DNA from: Clostridiales bacterium
GTDB lineage: Bacteria > Bacillota > Clostridia > Lachnospirales > Lachnospiraceae
Length of the DNA stretch: 64,000 nt
NCBI GenBank assembly: GCA_029338615.1
Contig: JAQYAS010000048.1
Span: forward strand, 32,477 to 96,476
Direction of reading: 5' to 3'
Positions within the stretch are counted from its first letter, which is position 1, and each line of letters opens with the position of its first letter. The notes below the pieces were generated by a model. The model ran no database searches. It was not told the DNA's origin and worked only from the letters and a program-made list of their open reading frames with translations. Made by a program: the position numbers and the translations under genes. Below, one piece after another: positions 1 to 8,063 of the stretch.

Positions 1-63
1 CACAAGAAGAATGGTCACAGACAGTCATATACTAAGGTTGAGATCAAGAAGATCAACGCTTAA
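1..63 (+). CDS. rplU: 50S ribosomal protein L21, C-terminal end (partial)
   Basis: The first 20 codons of the window read in frame to a TAA stop at 61-63 and give the typical basic L21 tail, with GHRQSYT followed by KVEIKKINA. L21 binds 23S rRNA in the large subunit. The start lies outside the window. The call rests on this short tail plus the neighbours: L21, Prp and L27 in this order is the standard Firmicutes arrangement, and the Prp gene starts 28 bases downstream. Confidence 0.9.
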   Translation, partial: HKKNGHRQSYTKVEIKKINA

Positions 64-91
64 TTGGTATTGATTGTATCGATTATAAGAC

Positions 92-418
92 ATGATTGAT
101 GTAGTTATTTATCAGAACAGCAATTCAGACTATATAGGATTTAAGACGGATGGACATGCGGAATATGATGATCCAGGTCAGGATATCGTATGCAGTGCAG
201 TTTCTGCGATTGCGATAACTATACTGAACTCTGTTGAAGAACTTTCAGATGTGAATTTCACACTTGACTGCGATCAGGAGAGTGGACACATGGATTTCAA
301 GTTTACAGAGAAGCCGGATATCAAAGCACAAACTTTGATGCAGGCATTTGTGATCGGTATATCCGGTATAGAAGAATCCTATGGCGATTATATTTGTATG
401 ACCTTTAAGGAGGTGTAA
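92..418 (+). CDS. prp: Ribosomal-processing cysteine protease Prp (YsxB family)
   Basis: A 108-residue protein with the two invariant residues of the Prp family: His22 in a DGHAEY context and Cys34 in DIVCSAVSA. In Firmicutes, Prp removes the N-terminal extension of ribosomal protein L27 before it is built into the 50S subunit. Its position between rplU and rpmA, and the cleavable extension on the L27 encoded next door, both agree with that role. The stop codon lies just past the AAGGAGG that serves rpmA, so the three genes are surely one operon. Length is normal for the family. Confidence 0.93.
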   Translation: MIDVVIYQNSNSDYIGFKTDGHAEYDDPGQDIVCSAVSAIAITILNSVEELSDVNFTLDCDQESGHMDFKFTEKPDIKAQTLMQAFVIGISGIEESYGDYICMTFKEV

Positions 419-423
419 TTGAC

Positions 424-711
424 ATGATGAAGATGGAACTTCAGTTTTTCGCTCATAAGAAAGGTGTTGGTTCTACAAAGAACGGCAGAGACTCAGAGTC
501 TAAGAGACTTGGCGCTAAGAGAGCTGACGGTCAGTTCGTAAAGGCTGGTAACATCCTTTACAGACAGCGTGGAACAAAGATTCACCCAGGTCTTAACGTA
601 GGTATCGGCGGAGATGACACACTGTTCGCTACAGCCGATGGTATCGTTAGATTCGAGAGAAAGGGTAGAGACAAGAAGCAGGTTTCTATCTATCCAGTAG
701 TTAACGAGTAA
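424..711 (+). CDS. rpmA: 50S ribosomal protein L27 with cleavable N-terminal extension
   Basis: A 95-residue L27. The body ([18 protein letters not shown] and onward) is typical. L27 sits near the peptidyl transferase centre. The N-terminus begins [16 protein letters not shown], which matches the Firmicutes extension that Prp cuts after the FF pair. The mature protein should therefore start at AHKKG. A strong AAGGAGG at 407-413 overlaps the end of prp. Two adjacent ATG codons (424 and 427) are possible starts and differ by one residue. The gene is followed by a clear terminator. Confidence 0.96.
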   Translation: MMKMELQFFAHKKGVGSTKNGRDSESKRLGAKRADGQFVKAGNILYRQRGTKIHPGLNVGIGGDDTLFATADGIVRFERKGRDKKQVSIYPVVNE

Positions 712-741
712 TATTGGATATATATAAGTAGTACTATCAAG

Positions 742-776
742 AGACTGGAGTAATTTTATTATTCCAGTCTTTTTTT
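742..776 (+). terminator. Intrinsic terminator after rpmA
   Basis: The arm starting AGACTGGAGTAA pairs with an arm ending ATTCCAGTCT across a short T-rich loop, with one G-T wobble, and is followed at once by a run of seven T. It ends the rplU-prp-rpmA transcript before obgE. Confidence 0.88.
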
Positions 777-856
777 ACAGACAAAATCAGATATATAGGG
801 TATACTATAGAATAGTGTGCAGATGTATCTGCAGAATTATAGAAAGGCGGTATATT

Positions 857-2152
857 ATGTTTGCCGATAGAGCCAGAATATACGTGAGATCAGGCAAGGG
901 CGGCGATGGACATGTATCCTTCAGAAGAGAGAAATATGTTCCAAACGGAGGCCCTGACGGAGGTGACGGAGGTAATGGTGGTGATGTTATCTTTGTCGTT
1001 GACGAGGGGATGAACACACTCACTAATTATAGACACGTAACAAAATACAGAGCCGGCGACGGCGAAGAAGGCGGCAAGAAAAACTGCCACGGCAGCAATG
1101 GTGCCGATATCGTACTCAAGGTTCCACCTGGAACTGTGGTCAAGGACTCAGAGACAGGCAAAGTCATCCTTGATATGGCTTACAAGAAGGAGCCTGTTGT
1201 ATTCCTCAAGGGAGGCCGCGGAGGTCGTGGTAACAGAACATATGTCACTTCAACCATGCAGGCGCCAAAGTATGCACAGCCGGGACAGCCAGCTAAGGAG
1301 CTTACAGTCGATCTTGAGCTCAAGTGTATCGCAGATGTAGGTCTTGTCGGATACCCAAGTGTGGGTAAATCAACTTTCCTTGCAAGAGTTACGAATGCCC
1401 GTCCTAAGATTGCAGCATACCATTTTACCACTTTAGTTCCTAATCTTGGTGTGGTCGATCTCGGAGATAAGAACGGATTTGTGATTGCAGATATACCTGG
1501 TATAATAGAAGGCGCATCTGAAGGAACCGGACTTGGACTCCAGTTTTTAAGACATATAGAGCGTACAAAGGTTATAATTCATATCGTAGATGCAGCCTCG
1601 GTGGATGGAAGAGATCCTATCAATGATATACACGTCATCAACGAGGAACTTAAAAAGTACAACAAAGACATCGAGAACCGTCCGCAGGTTATAGTAGCCA
1701 ATAAGGTTGATCTGCTGGATGAAATTGGTTATGAGACAGTCATAGAGATGCTCAGAGAGGAATTCCCAGAGGATAAGGGCTATAAGATATTTCCTATATC
1801 TGCAGTGTCAGGAAAGGGCATCAATGAACTTCTCTGGTATGTCAATGACCTTGTAAAACAGTCTCCAAGGGAGATCATAGAATTTGAACCAGAAATAGAT
1901 CTTTCTATGCAGGACGACCCTGAGCTTCCATTTGAGGTCAGAAAGTCTGACGAGGAGGAGGGCGTATATATCGTTGAAGGTCCACGAATCGAGAAGATGC
2001 TTGGATATACGAACCTTGAATCCGAAAAGGGCTTTGACTTCTTCCAGAAGTTCTTAAGAGACAATGGAATACTTGCGCAGCTTGAAGACCTTGGCTGTGT
2101 TGATGGGGATACTGTCAGAATGTATTTCCTTGAATTTGATTATTATAAGTAA
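857..2152 (+). CDS. obgE: GTPase Obg/CgtA
   Basis: A 431-residue Obg GTPase that binds the 50S subunit during late assembly and links it to growth and stress state. The glycine-rich Obg fold comes first (about 1-158, with several GGxGG stretches). The G domain follows, with P-loop GYPSVGKST, DIPG in switch II and NKVD as the base-specificity motif. The C-terminal OCT domain starts near residue 350 and ends at YYK. I chose the ATG at 857 because MFADRARIYV is the family start and AAAGGCGG lies just upstream. An in-frame start 42 bases earlier has no such support. It leads the run obgE-yhbY-nadD-yqeK-rsfS. Confidence 0.96.
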   Translation: MFADRARIYVRSGKGGDGHVSFRREKYVPNGGPDGGDGGNGGDVIFVVDEGMNTLTNYRHVTKYRAGDGEEGGKKNCHGSNGADIVLKVPPGTVVKDSETGKVILDMAYKKEPVVFLKGGRGGRGNRTYVTSTMQAPKYAQPGQPAKELTVDLELKCIADVGLVGYPSVGKSTFLARVTNARPKIAAYHFTTLVPNLGVVDLGDKNGFVIADIPGIIEGASEGTGLGLQFLRHIERTKVIIHIVDAASVDGRDPINDIHVINEELKKYNKDIENRPQVIVANKVDLLDEIGYETVIEMLREEFPEDKGYKIFPISAVSGKGINELLWYVNDLVKQSPREIIEFEPEIDLSMQDDPELPFEVRKSDEEEGVYIVEGPRIEKMLGYTNLESEKGFDFFQKFLRDNGILAQLEDLGCVDGDTVRMYFLEFDYYK

Positions 2153-2166
2153 AGGATAAAACACAT

Positions 2167-2454
2167 ATGAATAGCAAACAAAGAGCATATTTAAAAGGGC
2201 TGGCTCAGACAATTCAGCCGATACTAAATATTGGCAAATCATCACTTACACCAGAATTTACTACATCCGTTTCAGAAGCACTTGAGGCCAGAGAACTCAT
2301 CAAGATCTCTGTTCTCAAGAACTGTCTTGACGATCCTCGTGAGATAGCTGCGATGCTCGGCGAGAGAACTCACTCTGAGGTTGTACAGGTGATCGGTCGA
2401 AAAATCGTTTTATATAAAGAGTCCAAAGAGCACAAGAAGATAGAACTTCCATAA
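2167..2454 (+). CDS. yhbY: YhbY family RNA-binding protein (CRM domain)
   Basis: A 95-residue protein that is one CRM domain from end to end. It shows the family pattern: MNSKQRAYLKGLAQ, then the helix-turn around NIGKSSLT, and a GRKIVLYK strand near the C-terminus. YhbY/YqeI proteins associate with pre-50S particles, which fits the place right after obgE (14-base gap) and ahead of nadD. Molecular role is known only in outline for the family. Confidence 0.92.
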   Translation: MNSKQRAYLKGLAQTIQPILNIGKSSLTPEFTTSVSEALEARELIKISVLKNCLDDPREIAAMLGERTHSEVVQVIGRKIVLYKESKEHKKIELP

Positions 2455-2473
2455 ACAAGTTGGCGGTGAATTT

Positions 2474-3094
2474 ATGTTATCAGGGACAGATTTACATTAT
2501 GGAATATTAGGCGGATCGTTCAATCCGATACACAACGGTCATCTGGAGCTTGGAAGACAGGCAATGTGCCAATTTTCTCTTGATAAAATACTGGTAATGC
2601 CAAATAATCACCCCGGATACAAAGATTTATCCGGGGATATATCCACAATGCAGCGCACACAGATGATTAAACTTGCAATAGAAGATAAGCCTGGATTATG
2701 TTTTTCCGATTTTGAACTCAAAAGGCCAGGTATAACATATACATCTGATACTCTAGAAGCCCTTCATAGCTTATATCCAAAAATCAAATGGTATTTTATA
2801 ATGGGTGGTGACTCAATAATGTATTTTGACAAATGGCACAGACCTGACATAATACTGCAGCATGCGGCGCTTCTCGTCACCACAAGAGGTGATATATCAG
2901 AGCAGGTTATATGCGATCGTATCAATTATCTGAGAGATCTATATCCCTATGCTGATATATATCTGGAGAGGATCAACAGTCATGATATATCATCAAGTGC
3001 TATAAGAAACAGCATTGCACAGGGTGACAGCATCCATGGATTGGTACCTGATAATGTTGAAAGATATATTTTGGATAACAATCTTTACAGATAA
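2474..3094 (+). CDS. nadD: Nicotinate-nucleotide adenylyltransferase
   Basis: A 206-residue enzyme that joins nicotinate mononucleotide to AMP from ATP, giving deamido-NAD, the step before NAD synthetase. The nucleotidyltransferase signature GGSFNPIHNGHL is near residue 14 and the second motif ISSSAIRNSI is near the C-terminus. TTGGCGG upstream is an acceptable ribosome site. NadD next to a YqeK HD hydrolase and RsfS is the usual Firmicutes arrangement. Confidence 0.95.
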   Translation: MLSGTDLHYGILGGSFNPIHNGHLELGRQAMCQFSLDKILVMPNNHPGYKDLSGDISTMQRTQMIKLAIEDKPGLCFSDFELKRPGITYTSDTLEALHSLYPKIKWYFIMGGDSIMYFDKWHRPDIILQHAALLVTTRGDISEQVICDRINYLRDLYPYADIYLERINSHDISSSAIRNSIAQGDSIHGLVPDNVERYILDNNLYR

Positions 3095-3114
3095 TTCTAA
3101 AGGAGATAAGCAAA

Positions 3115-3693
3115 ATGAATAGATTCGATATGCGCGAAAGACTTGAGAAGAAACTTACCAAAAAGAGATTTGAACATTCGCTTGGTGTTGAATATGTATC
3201 AGGATGTCTAGCTATGGTATACAATGAAAGTATTGATAAAGCACTCACTGCAGGTCTGCTGCATGATTGCGCCAAATGCCTTAGCTCTCAGGATAAGATT
3301 GACAAATGCCGCAAACACAATCTTCCTATAAGTGATATAGAACTTTCCAACCCAGAACTCTTACATGCAAAACTTGGTTCTTTTTGTGCAAAAGAAAAAT
3401 ACGGCGTAGATGATCCTGATATTCTGTCTGCTATAAAATGGCACACAACCGGAAGACCCAATATGACCATGCTGGAAAAGATTGTATTCGTAGCTGACTA
3501 TATTGAACCCAACCGTAAGCCCTTACCGGAGATCGATATCATCAGACATGAAGCCTTTACGGATATAGACAAATGTATAGTCCATATCCTGAAAAACACT
3601 CTTGGTTATCTGGAAAACGTCAGTAATGATGAAACAGACGAAATGTCTGTTGAGACATATCATTATTATATCAACCAGATCAACAACAAGTGA
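3115..3693 (+). CDS. yqeK: Bis(5'-nucleosyl)-tetraphosphatase YqeK (HD domain)
   Basis: A 192-residue HD-domain hydrolase. Metal-binding residues are visible as His in FEHSLGVEY, HD in GLLHDCAK, and a later His in IKWHTTGRP followed by VADYIEPNR. YqeK members cut Ap4A symmetrically to ADP, clearing an alarmone-like dinucleotide. The call rests on family and on the location between nadD and rsfS. A strong AAAGGAGATAAG precedes the ATG, and the gap from nadD is 20 bases. Confidence 0.9.
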   Translation: MNRFDMRERLEKKLTKKRFEHSLGVEYVSGCLAMVYNESIDKALTAGLLHDCAKCLSSQDKIDKCRKHNLPISDIELSNPELLHAKLGSFCAKEKYGVDDPDILSAIKWHTTGRPNMTMLEKIVFVADYIEPNRKPLPEIDIIRHEAFTDIDKCIVHILKNTLGYLENVSNDETDEMSVETYHYYINQINNK

Positions 3694-3726
3694 TATACAT
3701 TACTAATAATGAAGGGAATAACAAAT

Positions 3727-4077
3727 ATGGCAAATTCAATAGATATGATCAAGACAGCATATTCAGCTCTAGAGGATAAAAAGGCATTTGATATCAAGGC
3801 AATAGATATCAGCAAAATATCAACATTGTGTGATTATATCATAATTGCAGATGGAACAAACAAAAAACAGGTTCAGGCACTGTGTGATAATGTACAGGAC
3901 TGCATGCGGGATGCCGGATATGAAAATAAAAGCATAGAGGGATATTCCGATGGTGGATGGATTTTACTTGATTACTATGATATAATTGTTCATATATTCT
4001 CCGGGGAGACCAGAAGATTTTATAATATAGAAAAAATCTGGAGTGATGGAGATATGGTTGACGTAAACAGTTTGTAA
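3727..4077 (+). CDS. rsfS: Ribosome silencing factor RsfS
   Basis: A 116-residue RsfS (YbeB/Iojap) protein. It binds L14 on the 50S subunit and blocks subunit joining when nutrients are short. Diagnostic stretches are the DIKAIDISK region, DYIIIADGTN, GYSDGGWILLDY and VHIFSGETRRFYNIEKIW. I prefer the ATG at 3727 because GAAGGGA lies at normal distance and MANSIDMIKTA is a typical N-terminus. An in-frame ATG at 3709 would add six residues and overlap that ribosome site. Confidence 0.94.
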   Translation: MANSIDMIKTAYSALEDKKAFDIKAIDISKISTLCDYIIIADGTNKKQVQALCDNVQDCMRDAGYENKSIEGYSDGGWILLDYYDIIVHIFSGETRRFYNIEKIWSDGDMVDVNSL

Positions 4078-4101
4078 TTTATTTAATGGGGTTTGAAATA
4101 T

Positions 4102-5289
4102 ATGGAGAGTAATAGATTACTGAGGGATAACTATATTAAGATCAATCATATTGCATCCAAATGTATGCGATTGTTTGTACTCTTAATAATTCTATATTGG
4201 ATTGTTACTTACATAGGGGGCAGATGCAACTTTGTGATATTATGTAGTTGTATGTCTGCATGTTGTATACTTGCACTTTTTCCGACATTATTCATTGATA
4301 TACTCAAGAATAACAAAGGCAAATGTATCAAATATATAGTAATTGCACTTGCAGTTTTTATATGTACGATCATGAGCAGTATCCTTTCATATTCAGCTAT
4401 GATCGTATGGATATTTCCTATGCTTGTGGCTTCACTTTATTACAACAAGACCATGGTTCTCTATACAGCCTTATTGTCTACCATGGGGGTGCTTGCGGCT
4501 GATGTGATCAATTATGGTCTTATTGATTTTGCGGTTCCTCCTGTACATGAAGATTTTGCTGACAATATGATCCTTGTGATTGCACCATGTGTTCTTGCAA
4601 TATTTCTCATGTCATTTGTTTCCTACTTTATTGTATCCAGGAACTCAACCATGATGGACAATGTAATAGATCATGCAGAAGAGGTTAAAACAAACCAGAA
4701 GGAACTCATATATGCTTTTGCAGAGCTTTCTGAGAGTAAATCCAAATCAACTGGAGAGCATATCAAGAGAGTTGCGGAATATATGAAAGTTCTTGGTAAA
4801 GCTTCCGGTTTCGATGATGACTATGTAGACATGCTGTCAACTGCAGCTATGATGCACGACATTGGCAAACTAATGATAAGTGAAGAGATACTTAATAAGC
4901 CATCAAGACTGACAGATGAAGAGTTTGCCATAATGAAGAGTCATGTGTTATATGGGGATGCACTTCTGTCTAAGTGTCCGGGACAAATTCTGCAAATAGC
5001 AAGAACTATCGCTAAAGAGCATCATGAAAAATGGGATGGCTCAGGATACCTTCATATGAAAGGAGATGAGATAGCTTATATAAGTCGACTCATGGCTGTG
5101 TGTGATGTGTTTGATGCTCTTACATCTGCAAGATATTACAAAAAAGGATGGTCTATGGAAGAGGCCTATACAGAAATTGTGAATCAAAGTGGAAAACATT
5201 TTGATCCTAAGGTTGTATTGCTGTTCCAGGCTCATTTCAAAGAGTTTAAACAGATTGCCGAGCAAAATGCTGATAAACATATTTATTGA
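4102..5289 (+). CDS. Membrane-anchored HD-GYP-like phosphohydrolase
   Basis: A 395-residue protein. The first 180 residues are mostly hydrophobic and suggest five or six membrane helices. A short linker leads to an HD-GYP-type domain: EHIKRVAEYM near 219, HDIGK at 252-256, then HHEKWDGSGY near 307. The classical GYP triplet is GYL here, so the most conserved proline is lost. Many HD-GYP proteins degrade cyclic di-GMP, but activity cannot be assumed. GGGG at 4088-4091 supports the ATG at 4102; an in-frame TTG at 4093 would be too close. It ends the + run that began with obgE and meets lexA tail to tail. Confidence 0.82.
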   Translation: MESNRLLRDNYIKINHIASKCMRLFVLLIILYWIVTYIGGRCNFVILCSCMSACCILALFPTLFIDILKNNKGKCIKYIVIALAVFICTIMSSILSYSAMIVWIFPMLVASLYYNKTMVLYTALLSTMGVLAADVINYGLIDFAVPPVHEDFADNMILVIAPCVLAIFLMSFVSYFIVSRNSTMMDNVIDHAEEVKTNQKELIYAFAELSESKSKSTGEHIKRVAEYMKVLGKASGFDDDYVDMLSTAAMMHDIGKLMISEEILNKPSRLTDEEFAIMKSHVLYGDALLSKCPGQILQIARTIAKEHHEKWDGSGYLHMKGDEIAYISRLMAVCDVFDALTSARYYKKGWSMEEAYTEIVNQSGKHFDPKVVLLFQAHFKEFKQIAEQNADKHIY

Positions 5290-5311
5290 TCAAAATATAC
5301 ACTTAACTTAA

Positions 5312-5363
5312 ACAAGCTAAAAAATAGATTATTTTGCTGATTTTCTATTTTTTAGCTTGTTTT
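5312..5363. terminator. Terminator between convergent HD-GYP gene and lexA
   Basis: A perfect 16-base inverted repeat (ACAAGCTAAAAAATAG at 5312-5327 and its complement at 5345-5360) encloses a 17-base loop. A TTTT-rich tail follows on the + side; the - side tail is weaker (TTTAAGTTAA). It lies between two genes that point at each other, so it may serve both. Confidence 0.8.
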
Positions 5364-5390
5364 ATGTAGACATTAGCTAAATTATAGTTA

Positions 5391-6011
5391 TTACATCTGT
5401 CTGAACAAACCAATAACACGTCCCAAAATATCACAATGATCCACAATAATCGGATCCATGTAATCATTCTCTGGCTGGAGCCTGATATGTCCGTCCTCTT
5501 TAAAATATCTCTTTACAGTTGCACCGTCATCTATAAGTGCAACCACAATATCACGATTGGAAGCGGAAGAGCATTGTTCAACTATGAGTAGATCCCCATC
5601 ATTGATTCCGATGTTGATCATGCTTTCCCCCTTTACCCTGAGCATAAATGTCTGATTATTGGTATTATGTATATACTCTGGTGGAACAGGAAAATAATCC
5701 ATAATATTCTGAGTTGCCAAAATCGGCTGACCAGCAGCAACCTGACCAACTATTGGTATATTCACAACCTCTCGTCTGGTAAGAGCAAAATCATCATCAA
5801 TAATCTCTATAGCTCTTGGCTTGGTTGGATCACGTCTAATATATCCATTCTCCTCAAGAGAAGCTAAATGAGCGTGAACGGAAGATGTTGACTTAAGTCC
5901 CACTGCCTTACATATCTCACGAACTGATGGTGGATATCCCTTTTTAAGTTGTTCTTCCTTGATATATTCCAAAATTTCCGTCTGCTTATCTGATATCTTA
6001 CCTTTTCCCAT
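5391..6011 (-). CDS. lexA: LexA SOS repressor
   Basis: A 206-residue LexA. The N-terminal winged helix (about 1-65) carries [18 protein letters not shown]. The self-cleavage site is Ala93-Gly94 in [10 protein letters not shown]. The catalytic dyad is Ser130 (in VKGESMIN) and Lys167 (in GATVKRYF). RecA filaments on single-stranded DNA trigger self-cleavage and release SOS genes. GGAGG at normal distance supports the ATG. The gene is divergent from a YneA-like division inhibitor, the same pairing as lexA/yneA in Bacillus. The shared control region holds GAAC-type boxes, so lexA is probably autoregulated. Confidence 0.96.
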   Translation of the reverse strand: MGKGKISDKQTEILEYIKEEQLKKGYPPSVREICKAVGLKSTSSVHAHLASLEENGYIRRDPTKPRAIEIIDDDFALTRREVVNIPIVGQVAAGQPILATQNIMDYFPVPPEYIHNTNNQTFMLRVKGESMINIGINDGDLLIVEQCSSASNRDIVVALIDDGATVKRYFKEDGHIRLQPENDYMDPIIVDHCDILGRVIGLFRQM

Positions 6012-6035
6012 ATGTAATAATCCTCCATATATAAT

Positions 6036-6107
6036 AAAACAATGTTCGCTGTGTGCATTTACTTATTTATAATAGCACATATGTTCTGATTTTGCAAACT
6101 AATGTTC
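6036..6107 (-). promoter_or_regulatory. lexA promoter with LexA-like operator boxes
   Basis: On the - strand, TTGCAA (6092-6097) and TATTAT (6069-6074) are spaced by exactly 17 bases. Two operator-like sites overlap it: GAACATTAGTTT (6096-6107), which touches the -35 box, and GAACATATGTGC (6075-6086), in the spacer next to the -10. A weaker half-site GAACATTGTTTT lies at 6036-6047. They resemble the Gram-positive LexA site GAAC-N4-GTTC with one to two mismatches. Autoregulation of lexA is inferred. Confidence 0.75.
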
Positions 6108-6203
6108 TGTTTACAAATATATAATACTAATTTTGAGAGCGGTTTTTATGAGAAGAAAAACGGACACAGCATATTGCATAATATAAGAGTCTTAGAAATT
6201 AGT

Positions 6204-6282
6204 CGTACAAATGTTCGGAATACACTTGACATCAAAACACATGTTCGGTATAATGCGAACATAGACAGCAAACATACGTTCA
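6204..6282 (+). promoter_or_regulatory. Promoter and LexA-like operators of the yneA-like gene
   Basis: A consensus promoter is present: TTGACA at 6226-6231, a 17-base spacer, TATAAT at 6249-6254. Three LexA-like sites surround it: CGTACAAATGTTCG (6204-6217) upstream, AAACACATGTTC (6235-6246) inside the spacer, and AAACATACGTTC (6270-6281) just ahead of the AGGAGG. Such a strong promoter must be held off in normal growth, and the layered boxes fit tight SOS control. Confidence 0.8.
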
Positions 6283-6296
6283 GGAGGGAATATATT

Positions 6297-6626
6297 ATGA
6301 ATAAACTTTTTAATTTTATTAGTGACAAGAAGATTGCAATTATAATAACAATTATAACAATTTCTATTTTATATGTTTCAGTTACCCATATGGATGCTGC
6401 TGAAGCAGATGCAACCAATGCAAGCACCAAATTCTACACATGCATAACAGTTGAAAGTGGAGATTCCCTCTGGGATATAGCAGAGGAATACAAGACCGAT
6501 GAATACACATCAACACAGGAATACATAGATGAAGTTGTATCAATCAATAATCTCAAGGACGAATCATCTATAGTTAGTGGAACCGATTTACTTGTTCCAT
6601 ATTATAAAGTTACTGATCTGAAATAA
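6297..6626 (+). CDS. yneA: YneA-like SOS cell-division inhibitor (TM + LysM)
   Basis: A 109-residue protein with a basic N-terminus, one membrane helix at about 13-30, a short linker and a LysM domain at about 47-103 (VESGDSLWDIAEEY through SGTDLLVPYY). This is the architecture of Bacillus YneA, which stops septum growth during DNA damage and is encoded divergently from lexA. LysM binds peptidoglycan outside the membrane. AGGAGGGAA directly precedes the ATG at 6297; an in-frame upstream ATG at 6102 would place the promoter inside the gene and is rejected. Sequence match to YneA is by architecture and context rather than long identity, so the symbol is a best guess. Confidence 0.82.
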   Translation: MNKLFNFISDKKIAIIITIITISILYVSVTHMDAAEADATNASTKFYTCITVESGDSLWDIAEEYKTDEYTSTQEYIDEVVSINNLKDESSIVSGTDLLVPYYKVTDLK

Positions 6627-6745
6627 ATGAAACCAACATATCATGCATTGATCAGTATCATACCGTAATGCATAATCTATATAAGATATTTAATCTTGCA
6701 TTTATTATATTGAATCAACTTTACTTATATTAAATCTACAGAGAC

Positions 6746-6803
6746 AAACTCATCAGAATATCATGTGTTTTTAGATAATCACAGGATTCAGATGAGTTTT
6801 TTT
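6746..6803 (+). terminator. Intrinsic terminator after the yneA-like gene
   Basis: AAACTCATC plus GAAT (6746-6759) pairs with ATTC plus GATGAGTTT (6786-6799) with one mismatched position between the two blocks, and seven T follow. The 26-base loop is long but the arms are good. Confidence 0.75.
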
Positions 6804-6904
6804 CATAAGAAATGAGAAAACAAGAAACGGAAAGAGTGTATAAAACATAAAAAGTCCTATAGCATTCTATTCGCAAAACTCAGGTTTTACGAAAAAATAT
6901 AGAT

Positions 6905-6940
6905 ATATTTACTATGATATGATATACTTTTAGTAAATAT
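6905..6940. promoter_or_regulatory. Dyad upstream of the tyrosine recombinase gene
   Basis: A perfect 10-base inverted repeat, ATATTTACTA (6905-6914) and TAGTAAATAT (6931-6940), flanks a possible -10 box TATACT at 6923-6928. It lies 35 bases before the recombinase ATG. It could be an operator or a recombinase-binding dyad; the AT-rich background makes chance a real option. The rest of the roughly 350-base gap from 6627 to 6974 holds the terminator above and otherwise nothing I recognise. Confidence 0.4.
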
Positions 6941-6974
6941 AGTAATTTAAGGTTAAGGAGGTCTAAGTATTATT

Positions 6975-8033
6975 ATGGCTAAAGCATACAGTAAACAAGT
7001 TGATGAAAACAATATAATATTGTTAAGAGAAATCCTTTCTGAACTTCCACAATATGTAACCATAGCATTTCGAGGTATTGAGAATACCACATCCACAAGG
7101 ACTCGACTTGGGTACGTAAGAGATATCAAAATATTCTATGAATATTTATGTGAACATAATCCCTATTTTCGTGATAAAACACCTATGGATATCCGCACAG
7201 ATGATCTGAGTCATCTTCAGGCTGAAGATATTGAAGAATATCTGGATGCCATGAGGCTTTATACAAAGAATGGCCGGACATATACCAATGGTGAGCAGGC
7301 TCTCAAACGTAAGTTATCAGCGCTTCGTGTTTTTTTTGGTTATTTATATAAGAATGAAAGAATAACCTCAAATGCTGCAGAGAAAGTTGATATGCCCAAG
7401 ATTCACGAAAAAAAGATAATCCGTATGGAACCAAATGAGGTTGCAAATTTTCTTGATAATGTAGAGTATGGCACAAATCTAACTGACAGACAAAAGAAAT
7501 ACCATGAAAAAAACAAAGTACGTGATCTAGCTCTCCTGTCACTCATGCTCAGCACAGGAATGCGTGTATCAGAATGTGTTGGCATTGATATTCATGATGT
7601 CGATTTTGATAACATGCGTATCAAGATAATCCGAAAAGGTGGAAAAGAAGCATATGTGTATTTCAGTGATGAAGCCAGTGAGGCTCTCATTGAGTATTTG
7701 GAAGAAAGAAAAAAGCTTGTTCCTGAAAAAGGTTCTGAGGATGCTTTGTTTTTGTCCGGACAACTGCGTAGGATATCCGTGAGATCCGTTGAAAATATTG
7801 TAAAAAAATATTCCATCTCTTCTGTTCCGCTCAAGCATATCACTCCTCACAAACTCAGGAGTACATTTGGTACTGAACTATATCGGGCAACAGATGATAT
7901 ATATCTTGTTGCGGATGTGTTGGGACATTCAGATGTAAATACAACTCGTAAACATTATGCTGACATGGATGAAGACAGAAAACGTCGCTTTAGAAACGAG
8001 GTTCAGTTAAGAGAAAAAAGAAATTTACAATAA
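6975..8033 (+). CDS. Tyrosine recombinase, XerS/XerC-like
   Basis: A 352-residue site-specific recombinase. The N-terminal core-binding domain covers about 15-130. The catalytic domain shows the full set: Arg197 in STGMRVSE, Lys224 in RKGGKEAY, His292 and Arg295 in PHKLRSTFG, His318 in LGHSDVNTT, and nucleophile Tyr328 in RKHYADMD. Length and the N-terminal LPQYVTIAF pattern resemble the single-protein XerS type, which resolves chromosome dimers at dif. AAGGAGG lies 13 bases before the ATG. No phage genes or att-like repeats surround it, so a housekeeping role is likelier than an integrase, but I saw no dif site nearby. Confidence 0.8.
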   Translation: MAKAYSKQVDENNIILLREILSELPQYVTIAFRGIENTTSTRTRLGYVRDIKIFYEYLCEHNPYFRDKTPMDIRTDDLSHLQAEDIEEYLDAMRLYTKNGRTYTNGEQALKRKLSALRVFFGYLYKNERITSNAAEKVDMPKIHEKKIIRMEPNEVANFLDNVEYGTNLTDRQKKYHEKNKVRDLALLSLMLSTGMRVSECVGIDIHDVDFDNMRIKIIRKGGKEAYVYFSDEASEALIEYLEERKKLVPEKGSEDALFLSGQLRRISVRSVENIVKKYSISSVPLKHITPHKLRSTFGTELYRATDDIYLVADVLGHSDVNTTRKHYADMDEDRKRRFRNEVQLREKRNLQ

Positions 8034-8063
8034 AATTATTATGTTAACAAAGGAGTCGAAAGC

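Noticed and set aside
774..806. Possible promoter for obgE (TTTACA and TATACT)
   Set aside because: The spacing is 21 bases and TTTACA overlaps the T run of the terminator. A promoter must lie here, but I cannot fix it.
6102..6296. Longer N-terminus for the YneA-like protein
   Set aside because: It would cover the perfect promoter and operator boxes; the AGGAGG at 6282 points to the ATG at 6297.
6975..8033. Prophage or genomic-island integrase
   Set aside because: No phage, plasmid or transfer genes, no direct repeats, and housekeeping genes on both sides. Codon use looks like the neighbours.
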